DNA from: Seonamhaeicola aphaedonensis
GTDB taxonomy: Bacteria > Bacteroidota > Bacteroidia > Flavobacteriales > Flavobacteriaceae
Direction: 5' to 3'
Length of the DNA stretch: 64,000 nucleotides
NCBI RefSeq assembly: GCF_003386195.1
Contig: NZ_QRDX01000009.1
Coordinates: forward strand, 1 to 64,000
The notes under the pieces were generated by a model. It was not told the DNA's origin and ran no database searches. It saw nothing but the letters and a program-made list of their open reading frames with translations. Positions 9,455 to 18,259 of the stretch are shown in pieces. Position 1 is the stretch's first letter; each line of letters starts with the position of its first letter. Made by a program: the position numbers and the translations under genes.

Positions 9455-9871
9455 TTATTTATATGCTGCTTCTATCATAACATCTGCCATGATTCCATAA
9501 ACCGATGCCCAAGCATCTTTAACCTCTGGAGTAAAATCATCACCCAGACCTGCTTCAAGTGTGCCTAGTAAAGCCGCTCCTACCGTATCATAATGAAAAG
9601 CTTCAACCTTATACTCAACATGTCGTTTACCTAAATCTTGTAAAATAGGAATTAAAGCCTCAAGATTACTTAGGCCAGCCACAGCTGCAGCTAGCATCGA
9701 CATCAATTTATTTCCTTGCTCTTTCATAGCATCATCACTACTAGGAAAGAGAGGCTTTAATTTTGGATCTAATTCAAATAGTTTACCGTAAAAAATCTCT
9801 GCAGCGGCAGGGGCTATTGGTTTTACTTTTTCAAAAGACTCTTGTACAAGTGTCACTGTTTTTTGTTCCAT
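9455..9871 (-). CDS. Single-domain globin (flavohaemoglobin-type haem domain)
   Basis: 138 residues, the length of one globin fold. FYGKLFELDPKLKPLF gives the B-C helices with Tyr at B10; a Gln follows in the E helix (KEQGNKL); the proximal His is in LGKRHVEYKV. These residues match the haem domain of Hmp flavohaemoglobin and Vitreoscilla haemoglobin, which detoxify nitric oxide or bind oxygen. No reductase domain is fused, but a separate FAD/[2Fe-2S] reductase is encoded three genes downstream. It is the first gene of the operon, with the TAAGTA-N4-TACTTA palindrome 43-58 bases upstream. Inference: NO dioxygenase or NO/O2 buffer used when nitrate is reduced. Confidence 0.9.
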   Translation of the reverse strand: MEQKTVTLVQESFEKVKPIAPAAAEIFYGKLFELDPKLKPLFPSSDDAMKEQGNKLMSMLAAAVAGLSNLEALIPILQDLGKRHVEYKVEAFHYDTVGAALLGTLEAGLGDDFTPEVKDAWASVYGIMADVMIEAAYK

Positions 9872-9913
9872 AATATTTGTTATTAAAAGTCTGTTTTAAC
9901 TCCGAAAAAATAT

Positions 9914-9929
9914 TAAGTATTAATACTTA
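9914..9929. promoter_or_regulatory. Nitrate-regulon palindrome upstream of the globin operon
   Basis: TAAGTATTAATACTTA, a perfect 16-bp palindrome centred about 50 bases upstream of the globin ATG. A -7-like TATTTTTT follows a few bases downstream on the minus strand (one mismatch to TAnnTTTG). Confidence 0.75.
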
Positions 9930-10153
9930 TTTCTGAAACAAAACTAACATGAGAGTTTTAAAATAAATATGGATAAGCGTAGTAATAAATATGTTTTTAC
10001 CCCTAATTTTAAAACAAGATATAACAGTAAAAAAACTGATTTTACAACATAAATTTTATTGACTAAAACCAAGGATTTGGATACAAAAAGATGAAAACAC
10101 TTATCTACAATTAAAGCTAAAGATTGTTAAAAAAAGATATTTTTGATAAATGT

Positions 10154-10903
10154 TTATGAATCCAAAAAGAAATTATGTTCGCTTATCTCTTTCCTGAGAA
10201 GTTCAATATCAGAGATACCTATTTTTTTTCCGTTAGCCTTAATCAAACCTTCTTTCTTAAGTGTTGAAAACACCCTGATTACCTGCTCTTCAGATGTACC
10301 AGCATAATCAGCATACTCTTTTCTACTTAAAGGCAAGTTTAAAAAGCCATTTACCTCACCAAACTTCCTATTTATATATAAAATAGTATCTACAACACGT
10401 TCTCGCACAGTCATTTGAGAGATGGATTTCACTTTATTTTCACTCCTATTCAGCTCATTAGCATAAAAAAGCATCATAGCATAAGTAAAATCAGGGTTAT
10501 TAATTAAAACTTCTTGCAAAAACTCTTTAGAGAAATAGTGTAATTCGACGTTTTGAAGAGCTATAGCTCCAATTGAATAATATTCTTGTGTTCCAAAACC
10601 TCTGTGACCAACAATCTCACAAGCTCTAGCAAAACGAACAATTTGCTCCCTACCATTTATACCTGTTCTAAATACTTTTACAGTGCCACTTTTTATAAAA
10701 AAAAGTCCATTAACAGGCGCTCCTTCTATGATAAATTGCTGTCCTTTTTTACATTTTAAAACAGTACTTCTAGAAGACAACTCTGAATTAAAAAGTATCT
10801 CTGAATAGTTATGAATTAAACAATTTGCGCTACCACAAATATTACACTCCGTGCTAGAGGACAAGTTAAAGTTATTTTTTGTTTGTGATACTATTGCTAA
10901 CAT
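10154..10903 (-). CDS. Crp/Fnr-family transcription regulator with FNR-like cysteines
   Basis: 249 residues from the ATG at 10903. A longer frame from a TTG at 10924 is rejected because that codon lies inside the predicted -7 box. The N-terminus holds Cys20, Cys23 and Cys28 (ECNICGSANC), nearly the spacing of the [4Fe-4S] ligands of E. coli FNR (20, 23, 29); Cys51 or Cys95 could be the fourth. A cyclic-nucleotide-fold effector domain follows (about 40-150) and a winged helix with recognition helix SEEQVIRVFSTLKKEG. The E-x3-R of that helix corresponds to the E209/R213 pair that reads the half-site G in FNR. Probable oxygen- or NO-responsive regulator of the nitrate genes, and autoregulated. 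The Fe-S cluster is inferred. Confidence 0.88.
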   Translation of the reverse strand: MLAIVSQTKNNFNLSSSTECNICGSANCLIHNYSEILFNSELSSRSTVLKCKKGQQFIIEGAPVNGLFFIKSGTVKVFRTGINGREQIVRFARACEIVGHRGFGTQEYYSIGAIALQNVELHYFSKEFLQEVLINNPDFTYAMMLFYANELNRSENKVKSISQMTVRERVVDTILYINRKFGEVNGFLNLPLSRKEYADYAGTSEEQVIRVFSTLKKEGLIKANGKKIGISDIELLRKEISEHNFFLDS

Positions 10904-10921
10904 AATTAATTTACAACACGA

Positions 10922-10943
10922 CAAACTTACGTAATAATACTTA
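10922..10943 (-). promoter_or_regulatory. Promoter and operator of the Crp/Fnr gene
   Basis: The palindrome occupies 10928-10943 (plus strand TACGTA-ATAA-TACTTA). On the minus strand its last TA starts a perfect TAnnTTTG box, TAAGTTTG (10929-10922). Transcription would begin near 10915, about 12 bases before the ATG at 10903, supporting both that start codon and autoregulation. Confidence 0.75.
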
Positions 10944-11182
10944 GTTTTTTAGGTAGAAAACAAATTTTTAAGAAGCTAATAATTTAAGCTGCTTCATTTT
11001 TAATAACAAAAAAAATAAGGGCTCTAAAATTATCAAATGCTCAATATTAACCTACTTAGCTAAAAAAATCGCTAATCAAAATGATTTAGCAAATTTTTAA
11101 TAGAGCACAATTAATTTTAACATTTACAAAATTCAAGAACAAAAAAATCATCGTAAATTAGTTGGTTAAGTCTGTGTGTTAT
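10944..11182. other. Intergenic region between divergent Crp/Fnr and PorP genes
   Basis: About 240 bases of AT-rich sequence. Apart from the operator at its left edge there is only a loose inverted repeat, GCTAATCA/TGATTTAGC, near 11070-11090, which I do not consider significant. No clear promoter box for the plus-strand gene was found. Confidence 0.4.
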
Positions 11183-12190
11183 ATGACCATTGTGAATGTA
11201 TCTTTTTTAAGCATAGTTATATCTCTTAGCATCAAGTACTATAAATTAATAGGCACTCTTATATTTTATTTTATTATACTAAATAACTCAACCTTAACAG
11301 CTCAACAAAACCCTCAATTTTCTCAGTATCTGCAAAACCCATTTGTTATAAACCCTGCAATGACTGGAGTTGAAAATTACGTTGATATAAATATTGCTTA
11401 CAGAAACCAATGGACAGGTTTTAACGGTGCTCCCAAAACAGCAACACTAAGTATAAATGGTGCTTTATATCCATCTAAAATTGGTTATTTACCTGAAGAA
11501 GGAACACATCAAGGTGTAGGAGCTTTTATATACAATGATGGAGCTGGCCCTATTTCGCAAAGTGGATTTTATGGGAGTTATGCTTATCATATACAGCTAT
11601 CGGAAAATTGGTTTTTGTCTTTAGGAACTTTCATAGGTGTTAAACAGTTTAAATTTGATACTAGTGAGGTTATAATATTCGACTCTCCCATAGATCCATT
11701 GATACAAAATATATCTGATTTTAATTTTGATTTGAGTTTAGGTCTTTATACCTATTCTAGAAACATGTTTTTTGGGTTGGCAGCAAACCAAATTCTAAAC
11801 AAGCAAATTAGTTTTTCTGATTCTTATGATGGAAATTCTATAGTATCAAATTATAATTTTTTAGCAGGAGGCAGAATAAATATTCGTGAAGAAATACAGC
11901 TTGTATCTTTTACCTTGCTTAAATTTTCAGAAAACACCCCTGTGAGTTGGGATGCAGGAGCTAAATTAATTTACAATAATAAATTTTGGGGCGGTGCAGC
12001 CTACCGTGACCAAGAAGCGATAGTCGGTTTCTTTGGTTTACGTATTACTGATAATCTCTTGTTTAGTTACTCTTATGATTGGGTAACTACCCAATTCAAT
12101 AACCAACAATCTGGTTCCCATGAAATCATTATTGGCTATAGATTTAGTCTTGATAAATTGAATTGTGCTTGCCCTCAATATTCCTTATAA
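11183..12190 (+). CDS. Type IX secretion PorP/SprF-family membrane protein
   Basis: 335 residues from the ATG at 11183 (an in-frame TTG at 11162 also exists). A hydrophobic leader ends near TAQQNPQFSQY; the mature protein begins QNPFVINPAMTGVENYVDINIAYRNQW, where PQFSQY, NPA.TG and YRNQW are the signature of the PorP/SprF family. These are outer-membrane barrels that work with type IX secretion, usually as dedicated partners of large substrates carrying the gliding-motility (type B) C-terminal domain. The next gene encodes such a substrate and starts at the stop codon (TAATG overlap). The leader is longer than usual, so the true start is uncertain. Confidence 0.85.
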   Translation: MTIVNVSFLSIVISLSIKYYKLIGTLIFYFIILNNSTLTAQQNPQFSQYLQNPFVINPAMTGVENYVDINIAYRNQWTGFNGAPKTATLSINGALYPSKIGYLPEEGTHQGVGAFIYNDGAGPISQSGFYGSYAYHIQLSENWFLSLGTFIGVKQFKFDTSEVIIFDSPIDPLIQNISDFNFDLSLGLYTYSRNMFFGLAANQILNKQISFSDSYDGNSIVSNYNFLAGGRINIREEIQLVSFTLLKFSENTPVSWDAGAKLIYNNKFWGGAAYRDQEAIVGFFGLRITDNLLFSYSYDWVTTQFNNQQSGSHEIIIGYRFSLDKLNCACPQYSL

Positions 12191-15100
12191 TGATAAAGCA
12201 ACTAAAAATATTCATATTATGTGTTCTTAGTTTCCTAGGACTATCTGTAACCTCTGCTCAAATTGAAAATATGAATTTTGAGTTTGGTAATTTTGACAAT
12301 TGGATTTTAGACACAGGGGTGAGGTCTGATACTGGTGATGTTGATTGGAATGCTAGACCTGCTAGTGATTTAGGGCTTCAAATAAAATTAACCAGTCCTT
12401 CTAGTCCACGTTATGACCAAAATGCTTTAAACTGTTTACCAGCATCTCTCAACATTCCAACTGTTTTATCTGGCGGAAGGTTTTCTGCACGCATAGGCAA
12501 TCTAGATGGTGGCAATAAGGCGGCTAGAATAAGCCATACATTTAGAGTAACACCAACCGCTACTTTACTAAAGTATAGTTATGCCATAGTTTTAGAAGAT
12601 CCAGGACATAAAAGCCATGAGCAACCAAAATTTGTAGTCAACATCAAAGACTCCAAAGGCAACCTTCTACCCTGCGGAAAGTATGAGGCTTTTTCTGGGC
12701 TTAATGCACTAGACAAAGGTTTTATAAATTGTGGTAAATTTCAAATATTACCTTGGAAAACTGAAAGCGCAGACTTAACGCCACTTATAGGTCAAGATAT
12801 TACTATAGAATTTATAGCCTTAGATTGTACCCTAGGGCAACATGGAGGATATGCTTATATAGACGCTTCTCTAGAACCTCTAAAAATACAAGTTGAAAAC
12901 TTGTGTAATAATAGAGACACTGTAACACTGCATGCTCCTGGAGGATTCTCTAGTTACGATTGGTCTAATGGAGAAGGCTCACCTAGCATTACTGTCACCA
13001 ATGCCCAATACGGTGAAACCTACGAGGTTGAATTTACCTCCAACACAGGATGTTTAAGTACATTATTCATTACCCTAGAACCTAAACCTCGAGCAAATAT
13101 AGATGAGATACCAGACGAAGAAATTTGTTTAGGTGGTAGTATTTTAGTACAACCTACAGGAGGTAATGTAGGGGATTTTCGGTATACAAGACCAGACCCT
13201 ACAAATCCTGGTAAATTTATTGATATAGCACCTAGCGGGACTTCAGCAATATTAAGTCCAAGACAAAACACAACGTATACCATAATTGCTAGAGATGAAA
13301 ATGGTTGTGATGGCCCATCCACAAGATTCAACGTAAAGGTTATTAATTCTGGTGGCCCACCATTTCCTAAAGCAGATTTTAAAATTGAACCATCAACTTC
13401 AATGGATAATAATATATGCTATACCATACGACTAAAAAACTTGTCTGACTACTGTAAGGGTGGGCTTACCTACTTTTGGGATTTTGGAGATGGCACTACT
13501 AGTACCGAAACAAATCCTTTACACAGTTTTCCTGTTACTAATGAAAACACAACCTATATTATTACATTAACTGTAAGGTCAGAAGATGGCTTAGTTGAAT
13601 CTAAGTCTTTTGAATACAATGCTTTTATAACTGCTCAATTTTCAACTTCTATTTCAAACTGTGAAACTATAACGGTAACAAATACCAGTAAGATTTGTGA
13701 TACTCCAGTAGAAAATTTTTCAGATCTTGTTTACAATTGGAATTATGGAGATGGTAGTCCAACTGTAAGCACTAATAATAATGAACTTTCCTTAACACAC
13801 GTTTATAACGCTTCTGGCACCTACAATATTACACTACACATTACCAATGTAAACAATCCAGGAATAGTCATATCAACCTATACAGAACCCATTAGTATTA
13901 ATATTGAAACTAATACAGATTTCAGCTTTATAATTAATTGTCTTGATGTTACATTTGAAGATGAGTCCGCACCATGCTCAACTATAAAAAGTTATCTTTG
14001 GGATTTTGGTGACGGTAGTCCAACTAGTAATGAACTAAGGCCTAGGCATACATATGCATCATCTGGGTCATTCACTGTAACCTTAACAATTAATGATGGA
14101 GTTCAAAACTTTACTCAAAGCAAAGAAGTTACGGTAAATACTACTGAAACTATTCCTGATTTTGAATTCGAAATAAATTGTGATATTGTAAATTTCACAA
14201 ACTTATCAAATAGTTGCGACGACCTAGCATACCTATGGGATTTTGGTGATAATACTTCTTTTAGTACCAATAAAAATCCCATCCATAGGTATGATTTAAA
14301 CAAAACCTATAATGTTACGCTTACGGTCAATGATGGAACCAGAGATTTTATCATAACAAAATCTTTTACCATAGGTAACGGCATCATTGGTTATAATATA
14401 CCGCAAAATATGGTACTATGCACTAATCCTGGCTCTACCAATACACCTGTATTTGATTTAGCTGACCAAAAAGATTATATTCTACAAGGTTTAGCAGCCA
14501 ACAATCTTGAATTACCAACCGTTAGTTTTCATTTAACTTCTCCTGAAGCGTTTAATGGATTGCGGGCCCTACCTTTACAATTTAGTAACCTCACAAATCC
14601 ACAACCAATTTATGCTAGAATTGCAAACCAGAATGGCTGTGTTGAAGTCTTTATGTTTTCTCTTGCTATTTTAAACACACCAACAGTTAATAACATTGAA
14701 AACATTCATCTCTGTTATTTAAATGAGAACACTGTTAGGTATGATTTAACTCAAATAAACGCGCATATTTTTGAAAATATGAACCAAGACGAAATTAATC
14801 TAAGCTATTATCTTTTTGAAGACGATGCTCTGCAAGATTTAAATAGTATAACAGAATTAAACCTTAATGCAGGCGTAGACATTACAGTTTATGTCCGTTT
14901 CGAAAGTACTATTGATAGTAGATGCTTTACATTAAGCTCATTTGAAATTAGAATGGACAATGACAATACAGATACAGATAAACGTTGTATACCATTTTTT
15001 TCCAATACTATGACACCGAACGGAGATGGCCTTAATGACACCTTTTTTATTAAAAACGTAGAAGCCTTCCCTAATAATGAGTTAACCATATACAACCGTT

Positions 15101-15255
15101 GGGGGAATGTTGTTTACAAAGCTACAGGTTATAACAATTCTTGGGATGGTACTTATAAAGGTTCTCCGCTTCCTATTGGAAATTATTATTTTTTTATTGA
15201 ATTAAATGATGAAGCCAATAGATCTCATTCAGGATACATTACGATTTTAAGATAG
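12190..15255 (+). CDS. Large secreted PKD-repeat protein with gliding-motility C-terminal (type B T9SS) domain
   Basis: 1021 residues from the ATG at 12190, overlapping the PorP stop by one base; upstream in-frame codons do not add a sensible signal. Signal peptide about 1-23 (ends SVTSAQ). The N-terminal region (about 25-230) looks like a carbohydrate-binding jelly roll; then come at least four PKD domains, recognised by W(D/N)(F/Y)GD(G/N) (WDFGDGTTS, WNYGDGSP, WDFGDGSP, WDFGDNTS). The last 90 residues (FFSNTMTPNGDGLNDTF to a GYITILR end) are the CHU_C/gliding motility-associated C-terminal domain that directs type IX secretion. Surface adhesin or polymer-binding protein exported with the PorP-type partner upstream. 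Confidence 0.88.
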   Translation: MIKQLKIFILCVLSFLGLSVTSAQIENMNFEFGNFDNWILDTGVRSDTGDVDWNARPASDLGLQIKLTSPSSPRYDQNALNCLPASLNIPTVLSGGRFSARIGNLDGGNKAARISHTFRVTPTATLLKYSYAIVLEDPGHKSHEQPKFVVNIKDSKGNLLPCGKYEAFSGLNALDKGFINCGKFQILPWKTESADLTPLIGQDITIEFIALDCTLGQHGGYAYIDASLEPLKIQVENLCNNRDTVTLHAPGGFSSYDWSNGEGSPSITVTNAQYGETYEVEFTSNTGCLSTLFITLEPKPRANIDEIPDEEICLGGSILVQPTGGNVGDFRYTRPDPTNPGKFIDIAPSGTSAILSPRQNTTYTIIARDENGCDGPSTRFNVKVINSGGPPFPKADFKIEPSTSMDNNICYTIRLKNLSDYCKGGLTYFWDFGDGTTSTETNPLHSFPVTNENTTYIITLTVRSEDGLVESKSFEYNAFITAQFSTSISNCETITVTNTSKICDTPVENFSDLVYNWNYGDGSPTVSTNNNELSLTHVYNASGTYNITLHITNVNNPGIVISTYTEPISINIETNTDFSFIINCLDVTFEDESAPCSTIKSYLWDFGDGSPTSNELRPRHTYASSGSFTVTLTINDGVQNFTQSKEVTVNTTETIPDFEFEINCDIVNFTNLSNSCDDLAYLWDFGDNTSFSTNKNPIHRYDLNKTYNVTLTVNDGTRDFIITKSFTIGNGIIGYNIPQNMVLCTNPGSTNTPVFDLADQKDYILQGLAANNLELPTVSFHLTSPEAFNGLRALPLQFSNLTNPQPIYARIANQNGCVEVFMFSLAILNTPTVNNIENIHLCYLNENTVRYDLTQINAHIFENMNQDEINLSYYLFEDDALQDLNSITELNLNAGVDITVYVRFESTIDSRCFTLSSFEIRMDNDNTDTDKRCIPFFSNTMTPNGDGLNDTFFIKNVEAFPNNELTIYNRWGNVVYKATGYNNSWDGTYKGSPLPIGNYYFFIELNDEANRSHSGYITILR

Positions 15256-15314
15256 ACTGCATCTCAATAAAAGTTTGGCGAAATCAATAATTAACTTGAT
15301 GAATAATTGACAAG

Positions 15315-16532
15315 TTACTTCTTATAACGAAGTTTACCTATTTCAATGCCTATAGCTGTTTTAGCCAAAATAGTAAAAACAAAGGCTCCTAAAGCCCAAA
15401 TACCTAGCGTAACCCCAATTTCAATTCCTGTAGGTATATATTCAGCTATTTTTCCGTATGGACCAGGGATAAAACCAGGAACTATTAAACCAAAACCTTT
15501 TTCAATCCAAATGGCTATAAATAAAATAAAGCAAGCAAAATATAATACCTTGAAATTATTCCTTAGTTTATGGAATGTCAATATCACCGTAGCTAAAATA
15601 TTTAAGGGTATAGCTGTCCAAATCCAAGGCAACAGAGCATCTTTACCATGTAAACCAAAGAAAAGATAATAGGCACTTTCACTATGGTGAGTTGGTGCAT
15701 AAAACTCCTTAAATAATTCTGAAATAAGCATAATTAAATTAATCTGAGCCGCCACAGTAACCACCATTGCTATTTTCTTGATAGTTTTATCTTGAATTTT
15801 GAAAGACGTGCTCGAACGTATTACTGCCAAAACTAAAATAATTAAGGCTGGTCCAGCAGCAAATGCAGAGGCTAAAAAACGAGGTCCTAACAAGGCATTA
15901 TTCCAGAAAGGTCTTGCCTGTAAACCTTGATATAAAAATGCCGTAACCAAATGAATCGCCACTGCCCAAAATACCGATATAAACGCTCCTGGGATATAAA
16001 CTTTCGATTTTGCTTCTTTTCCTTGGTAGTGCCTGAAAAGAATATACAGCGGTATGGTAATGTTAATAAATAAGTACCCATTAAGCACCAAGACATCCCA
16101 GGTTAACATAGAATTTGGAAAATTAAAAACACCTATTTCTGGTATCATATGCCATAAAACAGAAGGCCCACCCATATCAGCAATTACAAAAGCTAAACAC
16201 ATCACTAATGCGGCTACTGCCAAACCTTCACCTATTAAAACAGCTTGTTTAAAATCAATATCTTTTAATACATAGGTTGGCATAACAAGCATTACTGCCG
16301 CAGCTGCAACCCCTACCAAAAAAGTGAAATTTGAAATATATAATCCCCAGCTAACCCTATCTGTCATTCCAGTTACGCTTAGCCCTTCATCTAGCTGAAT
16401 GGAATAACAATACATACCCACCAACATCATGAAGGTTAATGCCGCCATCCATAAATGGTACTTTCTAGAACCTTGCGTTATGGTATCTAAACTATCTCTT
16501 ACTAAACTTTTAAAAACTTTAAATCGTCTCAT
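15315..16532 (-). CDS. NrfD/polysulfide-reductase-type quinol-oxidising membrane subunit
   Basis: 405 residues with about ten hydrophobic helices. The overall pattern matches the NrfD/PsrC family, including ALLGPRFLASAFAAGPALI and long hydrophobic segments throughout. Such subunits exchange electrons with the quinone pool and pass them to a partner ferredoxin subunit, encoded by the preceding gene (gap 15 bases). It is last in the nap operon. Because no NapC-type tetrahaem quinol dehydrogenase or NapGH pair is encoded here, this subunit is the likely quinol oxidation site for nitrate reduction. Confidence 0.85.
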   Translation of the reverse strand: MRRFKVFKSLVRDSLDTITQGSRKYHLWMAALTFMMLVGMYCYSIQLDEGLSVTGMTDRVSWGLYISNFTFLVGVAAAAVMLVMPTYVLKDIDFKQAVLIGEGLAVAALVMCLAFVIADMGGPSVLWHMIPEIGVFNFPNSMLTWDVLVLNGYLFINITIPLYILFRHYQGKEAKSKVYIPGAFISVFWAVAIHLVTAFLYQGLQARPFWNNALLGPRFLASAFAAGPALIILVLAVIRSSTSFKIQDKTIKKIAMVVTVAAQINLIMLISELFKEFYAPTHHSESAYYLFFGLHGKDALLPWIWTAIPLNILATVILTFHKLRNNFKVLYFACFILFIAIWIEKGFGLIVPGFIPGPYGKIAEYIPTGIEIGVTLGIWALGAFVFTILAKTAIGIEIGKLRYKK

Positions 16533-16547
16533 CTCATTAACTGATTA

Positions 16548-17633
16548 TTAGTCCATAAAATACCAAAACTTAGGCTCGGTTCCTAGGTCTTCTCTTAATC
16601 TAAATACTTTCTTGTTTTCCAATACCCATCTAATGGTACTGTTTGGGTCTAGTAAATTTCCGAAGATACGAGCACCCGTTGGGCAAGCCTCTACACAGGC
16701 TGGATTTTTTCCTGCTCTAGAACGCTGAACACAGAATGTACATTTCTCCATAACCCCTTTTTTACGAAGGCGATTACCTAAGTAATGCTGATTCTTATTG
16801 ATTTCTTCTTCTGGCACCTCTGGTTTACTCCAATTAAAACGGCGTCCGTCATATGGACAGGCAGCCATACAGTACCTACAACCTACACACCAGTCATAAT
16901 CCACAACAACTAATCCATCATCTTCGCGCCATGTGGCTTGGACTGGACATACATTTACGCATGGTGGATTATCACAATGGAAACACTGTGTTCCCATATA
17001 AAAATGGCCCTCAGCAGGTACTTCGTGATAGTAATTATCATCAGACTCGTTGAAGTTGAAGCCATTTCCATCTTTCATTTCATGAATACGGATATACTGC
17101 ATCTGCGAATTTCTGTCTTGGTTATTCTCCTCAACACAAGCACTCACACAATCCATATAACCCTGACACTTGGAAATATTGAAAGCATAACCAAATAGTA
17201 CATTTTCTTCAGCATTTTTAGAAGACATACTTATGGTCTTTCCAGTTCGTAATTGATACGAACGTACCAACCTATCAACTGTGGCTTTCTTTTCTTCATC
17301 GGTCATTAACTTGTAGTTCCCTTTAAACTGCTCTTCCCAATCTATTTGGGCTTTTTCCTTGCTTTCATCATCAGAAAACATACTACAAGATGTACTTACC
17401 GCCCCTGCTCCAATAGCTAAACTTGCGGCTAATTGTTTAAATGCGGAGCGACGGTTCATTTTTACATCGAACACTTGTTCAAAACCGTCTTTTCTTTCTT
17501 CTATATGTTTTATTTCCTCATGGTCATGTCCACCACAACCACCAGATTGTTTACCACAACTGCAACTACTCGAAGTTTCTTGGTTCTTGCGACCAATATT
17601 TAAGGAAAACCATTTTTTGTTATCACTGCTCAT
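16548..17633 (-). CDS. Four-cluster [4Fe-4S] ferredoxin subunit (NrfC/DmsB-like) with Cys/His-rich N-terminus
   Basis: 361 residues. The C-terminal part carries the four Cys groups of the NrfC/DmsB family (CQGYMDCVSAC, CFHCDNPPCVNVC, CVGCRYCMAAC, CTFCVQRSRAGKNPAC). A Tat-like signal begins at Arg61-Arg62 (NRRSAFKQLAASLAIGAGAV) and is followed by Cys83 (STSC). Unusually, residues 24-43 before the twin arginines form a Cys/His-rich segment (Cys24, 26, 33; His36, 38, 43). The gene lies 2 bases after the tetrahaem cytochrome gene and 15 bases before NrfD. Role: relay electrons from NrfD to the cytochromes and NapA in the periplasm. Confidence 0.85.
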   Translation of the reverse strand: MSSDNKKWFSLNIGRKNQETSSSCSCGKQSGGCGGHDHEEIKHIEERKDGFEQVFDVKMNRRSAFKQLAASLAIGAGAVSTSCSMFSDDESKEKAQIDWEEQFKGNYKLMTDEEKKATVDRLVRSYQLRTGKTISMSSKNAEENVLFGYAFNISKCQGYMDCVSACVEENNQDRNSQMQYIRIHEMKDGNGFNFNESDDNYYHEVPAEGHFYMGTQCFHCDNPPCVNVCPVQATWREDDGLVVVDYDWCVGCRYCMAACPYDGRRFNWSKPEVPEEEINKNQHYLGNRLRKKGVMEKCTFCVQRSRAGKNPACVEACPTGARIFGNLLDPNSTIRWVLENKKVFRLREDLGTEPKFWYFMD

Positions 17634-17635
17634 AC

Positions 17636-18259
17636 CTATTCTCTTTCTTTTATTATTTGTGTGTTAAACCGTGCAGGCCATCTCGTCTCAAAATGAGGTT
17701 TGTGTGGATTATGACAATTCACACAAGTCATGGACGCTCTTGGTGGTGCCCAACCTCCAATACGTTTCCCATGTGCACCACCTTTCCAATCTTCAAATTG
17801 CTTGGTATGACATTGGTTACACAAATTATAACTGTTATTAAAATCGATACTGTTACCTGTTAAACTTTTAAGGTTATTCATATCATTTCCATCGTGGCAA
17901 GTAACACAATTCATGGTATTTTCATTGGCATGGTGCAACTTAATATCCCAATGCGCTTTCTTACCATCTTTACTTTGTAGTTGCGATAATGGTTTAGAAT
18001 GACACTCTGTACAAGCAAATGATTTAATTTGACTCTTTCTTTCAGGAATTAAAAAACTATGCTCTCCTTCAGTAATCTCAATGGTTTCAACACCTTCTAA
18101 ATAGGGCTCTGAAGACAAGGATGTACCATGATAATTCTCGCTTTTAGCTTTGATTTTGTCTGTTACTCCGTGGTACTCTCCATCACCATGTTTACATGAA
18201 AAAAACAATAGCACTATAAACGAAATACAAACGACTCTATGTATACTATGGTTATTCAT
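17636..18259 (-). CDS. Periplasmic tetrahaem cytochrome c lipoprotein
   Basis: 207 residues. A hydrophobic leader ends at LFFSC (Cys22), a probable though non-ideal lipobox. Four CXXCH motifs are present: CTECH, CVTCH, CNQCH and CVNCH, with extra His for bis-His ligation. It overlaps the napB-like gene by 8 bases and precedes the ferredoxin gene by 2, so it is firmly in the nap operon. Inference: it links the ferredoxin/NrfD module to the NapB-like subunit. I cannot assign it to NapC, which has a transmembrane helix and a different motif layout. Confidence 0.83.
   Translation of the reverse strand: MNNHSIHRVVCISFIVLLFFSCKHGDGEYHGVTDKIKAKSENYHGTSLSSEPYLEGVETIEITEGEHSFLIPERKSQIKSFACTECHSKPLSQLQSKDGKKAHWDIKLHHANENTMNCVTCHDGNDMNNLKSLTGNSIDFNNSYNLCNQCHTKQFEDWKGGAHGKRIGGWAPPRASMTCVNCHNPHKPHFETRWPARFNTQIIKERE

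Noticed and set aside
10154-10924. Crp/Fnr gene start at the TTG at 10924
   Set aside because: The TTG lies within the TAAGTTTG -7 box next to the operator; the ATG at 10903 gives FNR-like Cys positions and a normal leader.
15293-15316. AACTTG/CAAGTT hairpin between the CHU_C and NrfD genes
   Set aside because: Only 6-bp arms with a 12-base AT loop and no T run; too weak to call a terminator.
15887-16096. Short open frames on either strand within the nap and nas genes
   Set aside because: They lie inside clear, long, family-matched genes and show no family features of their own.
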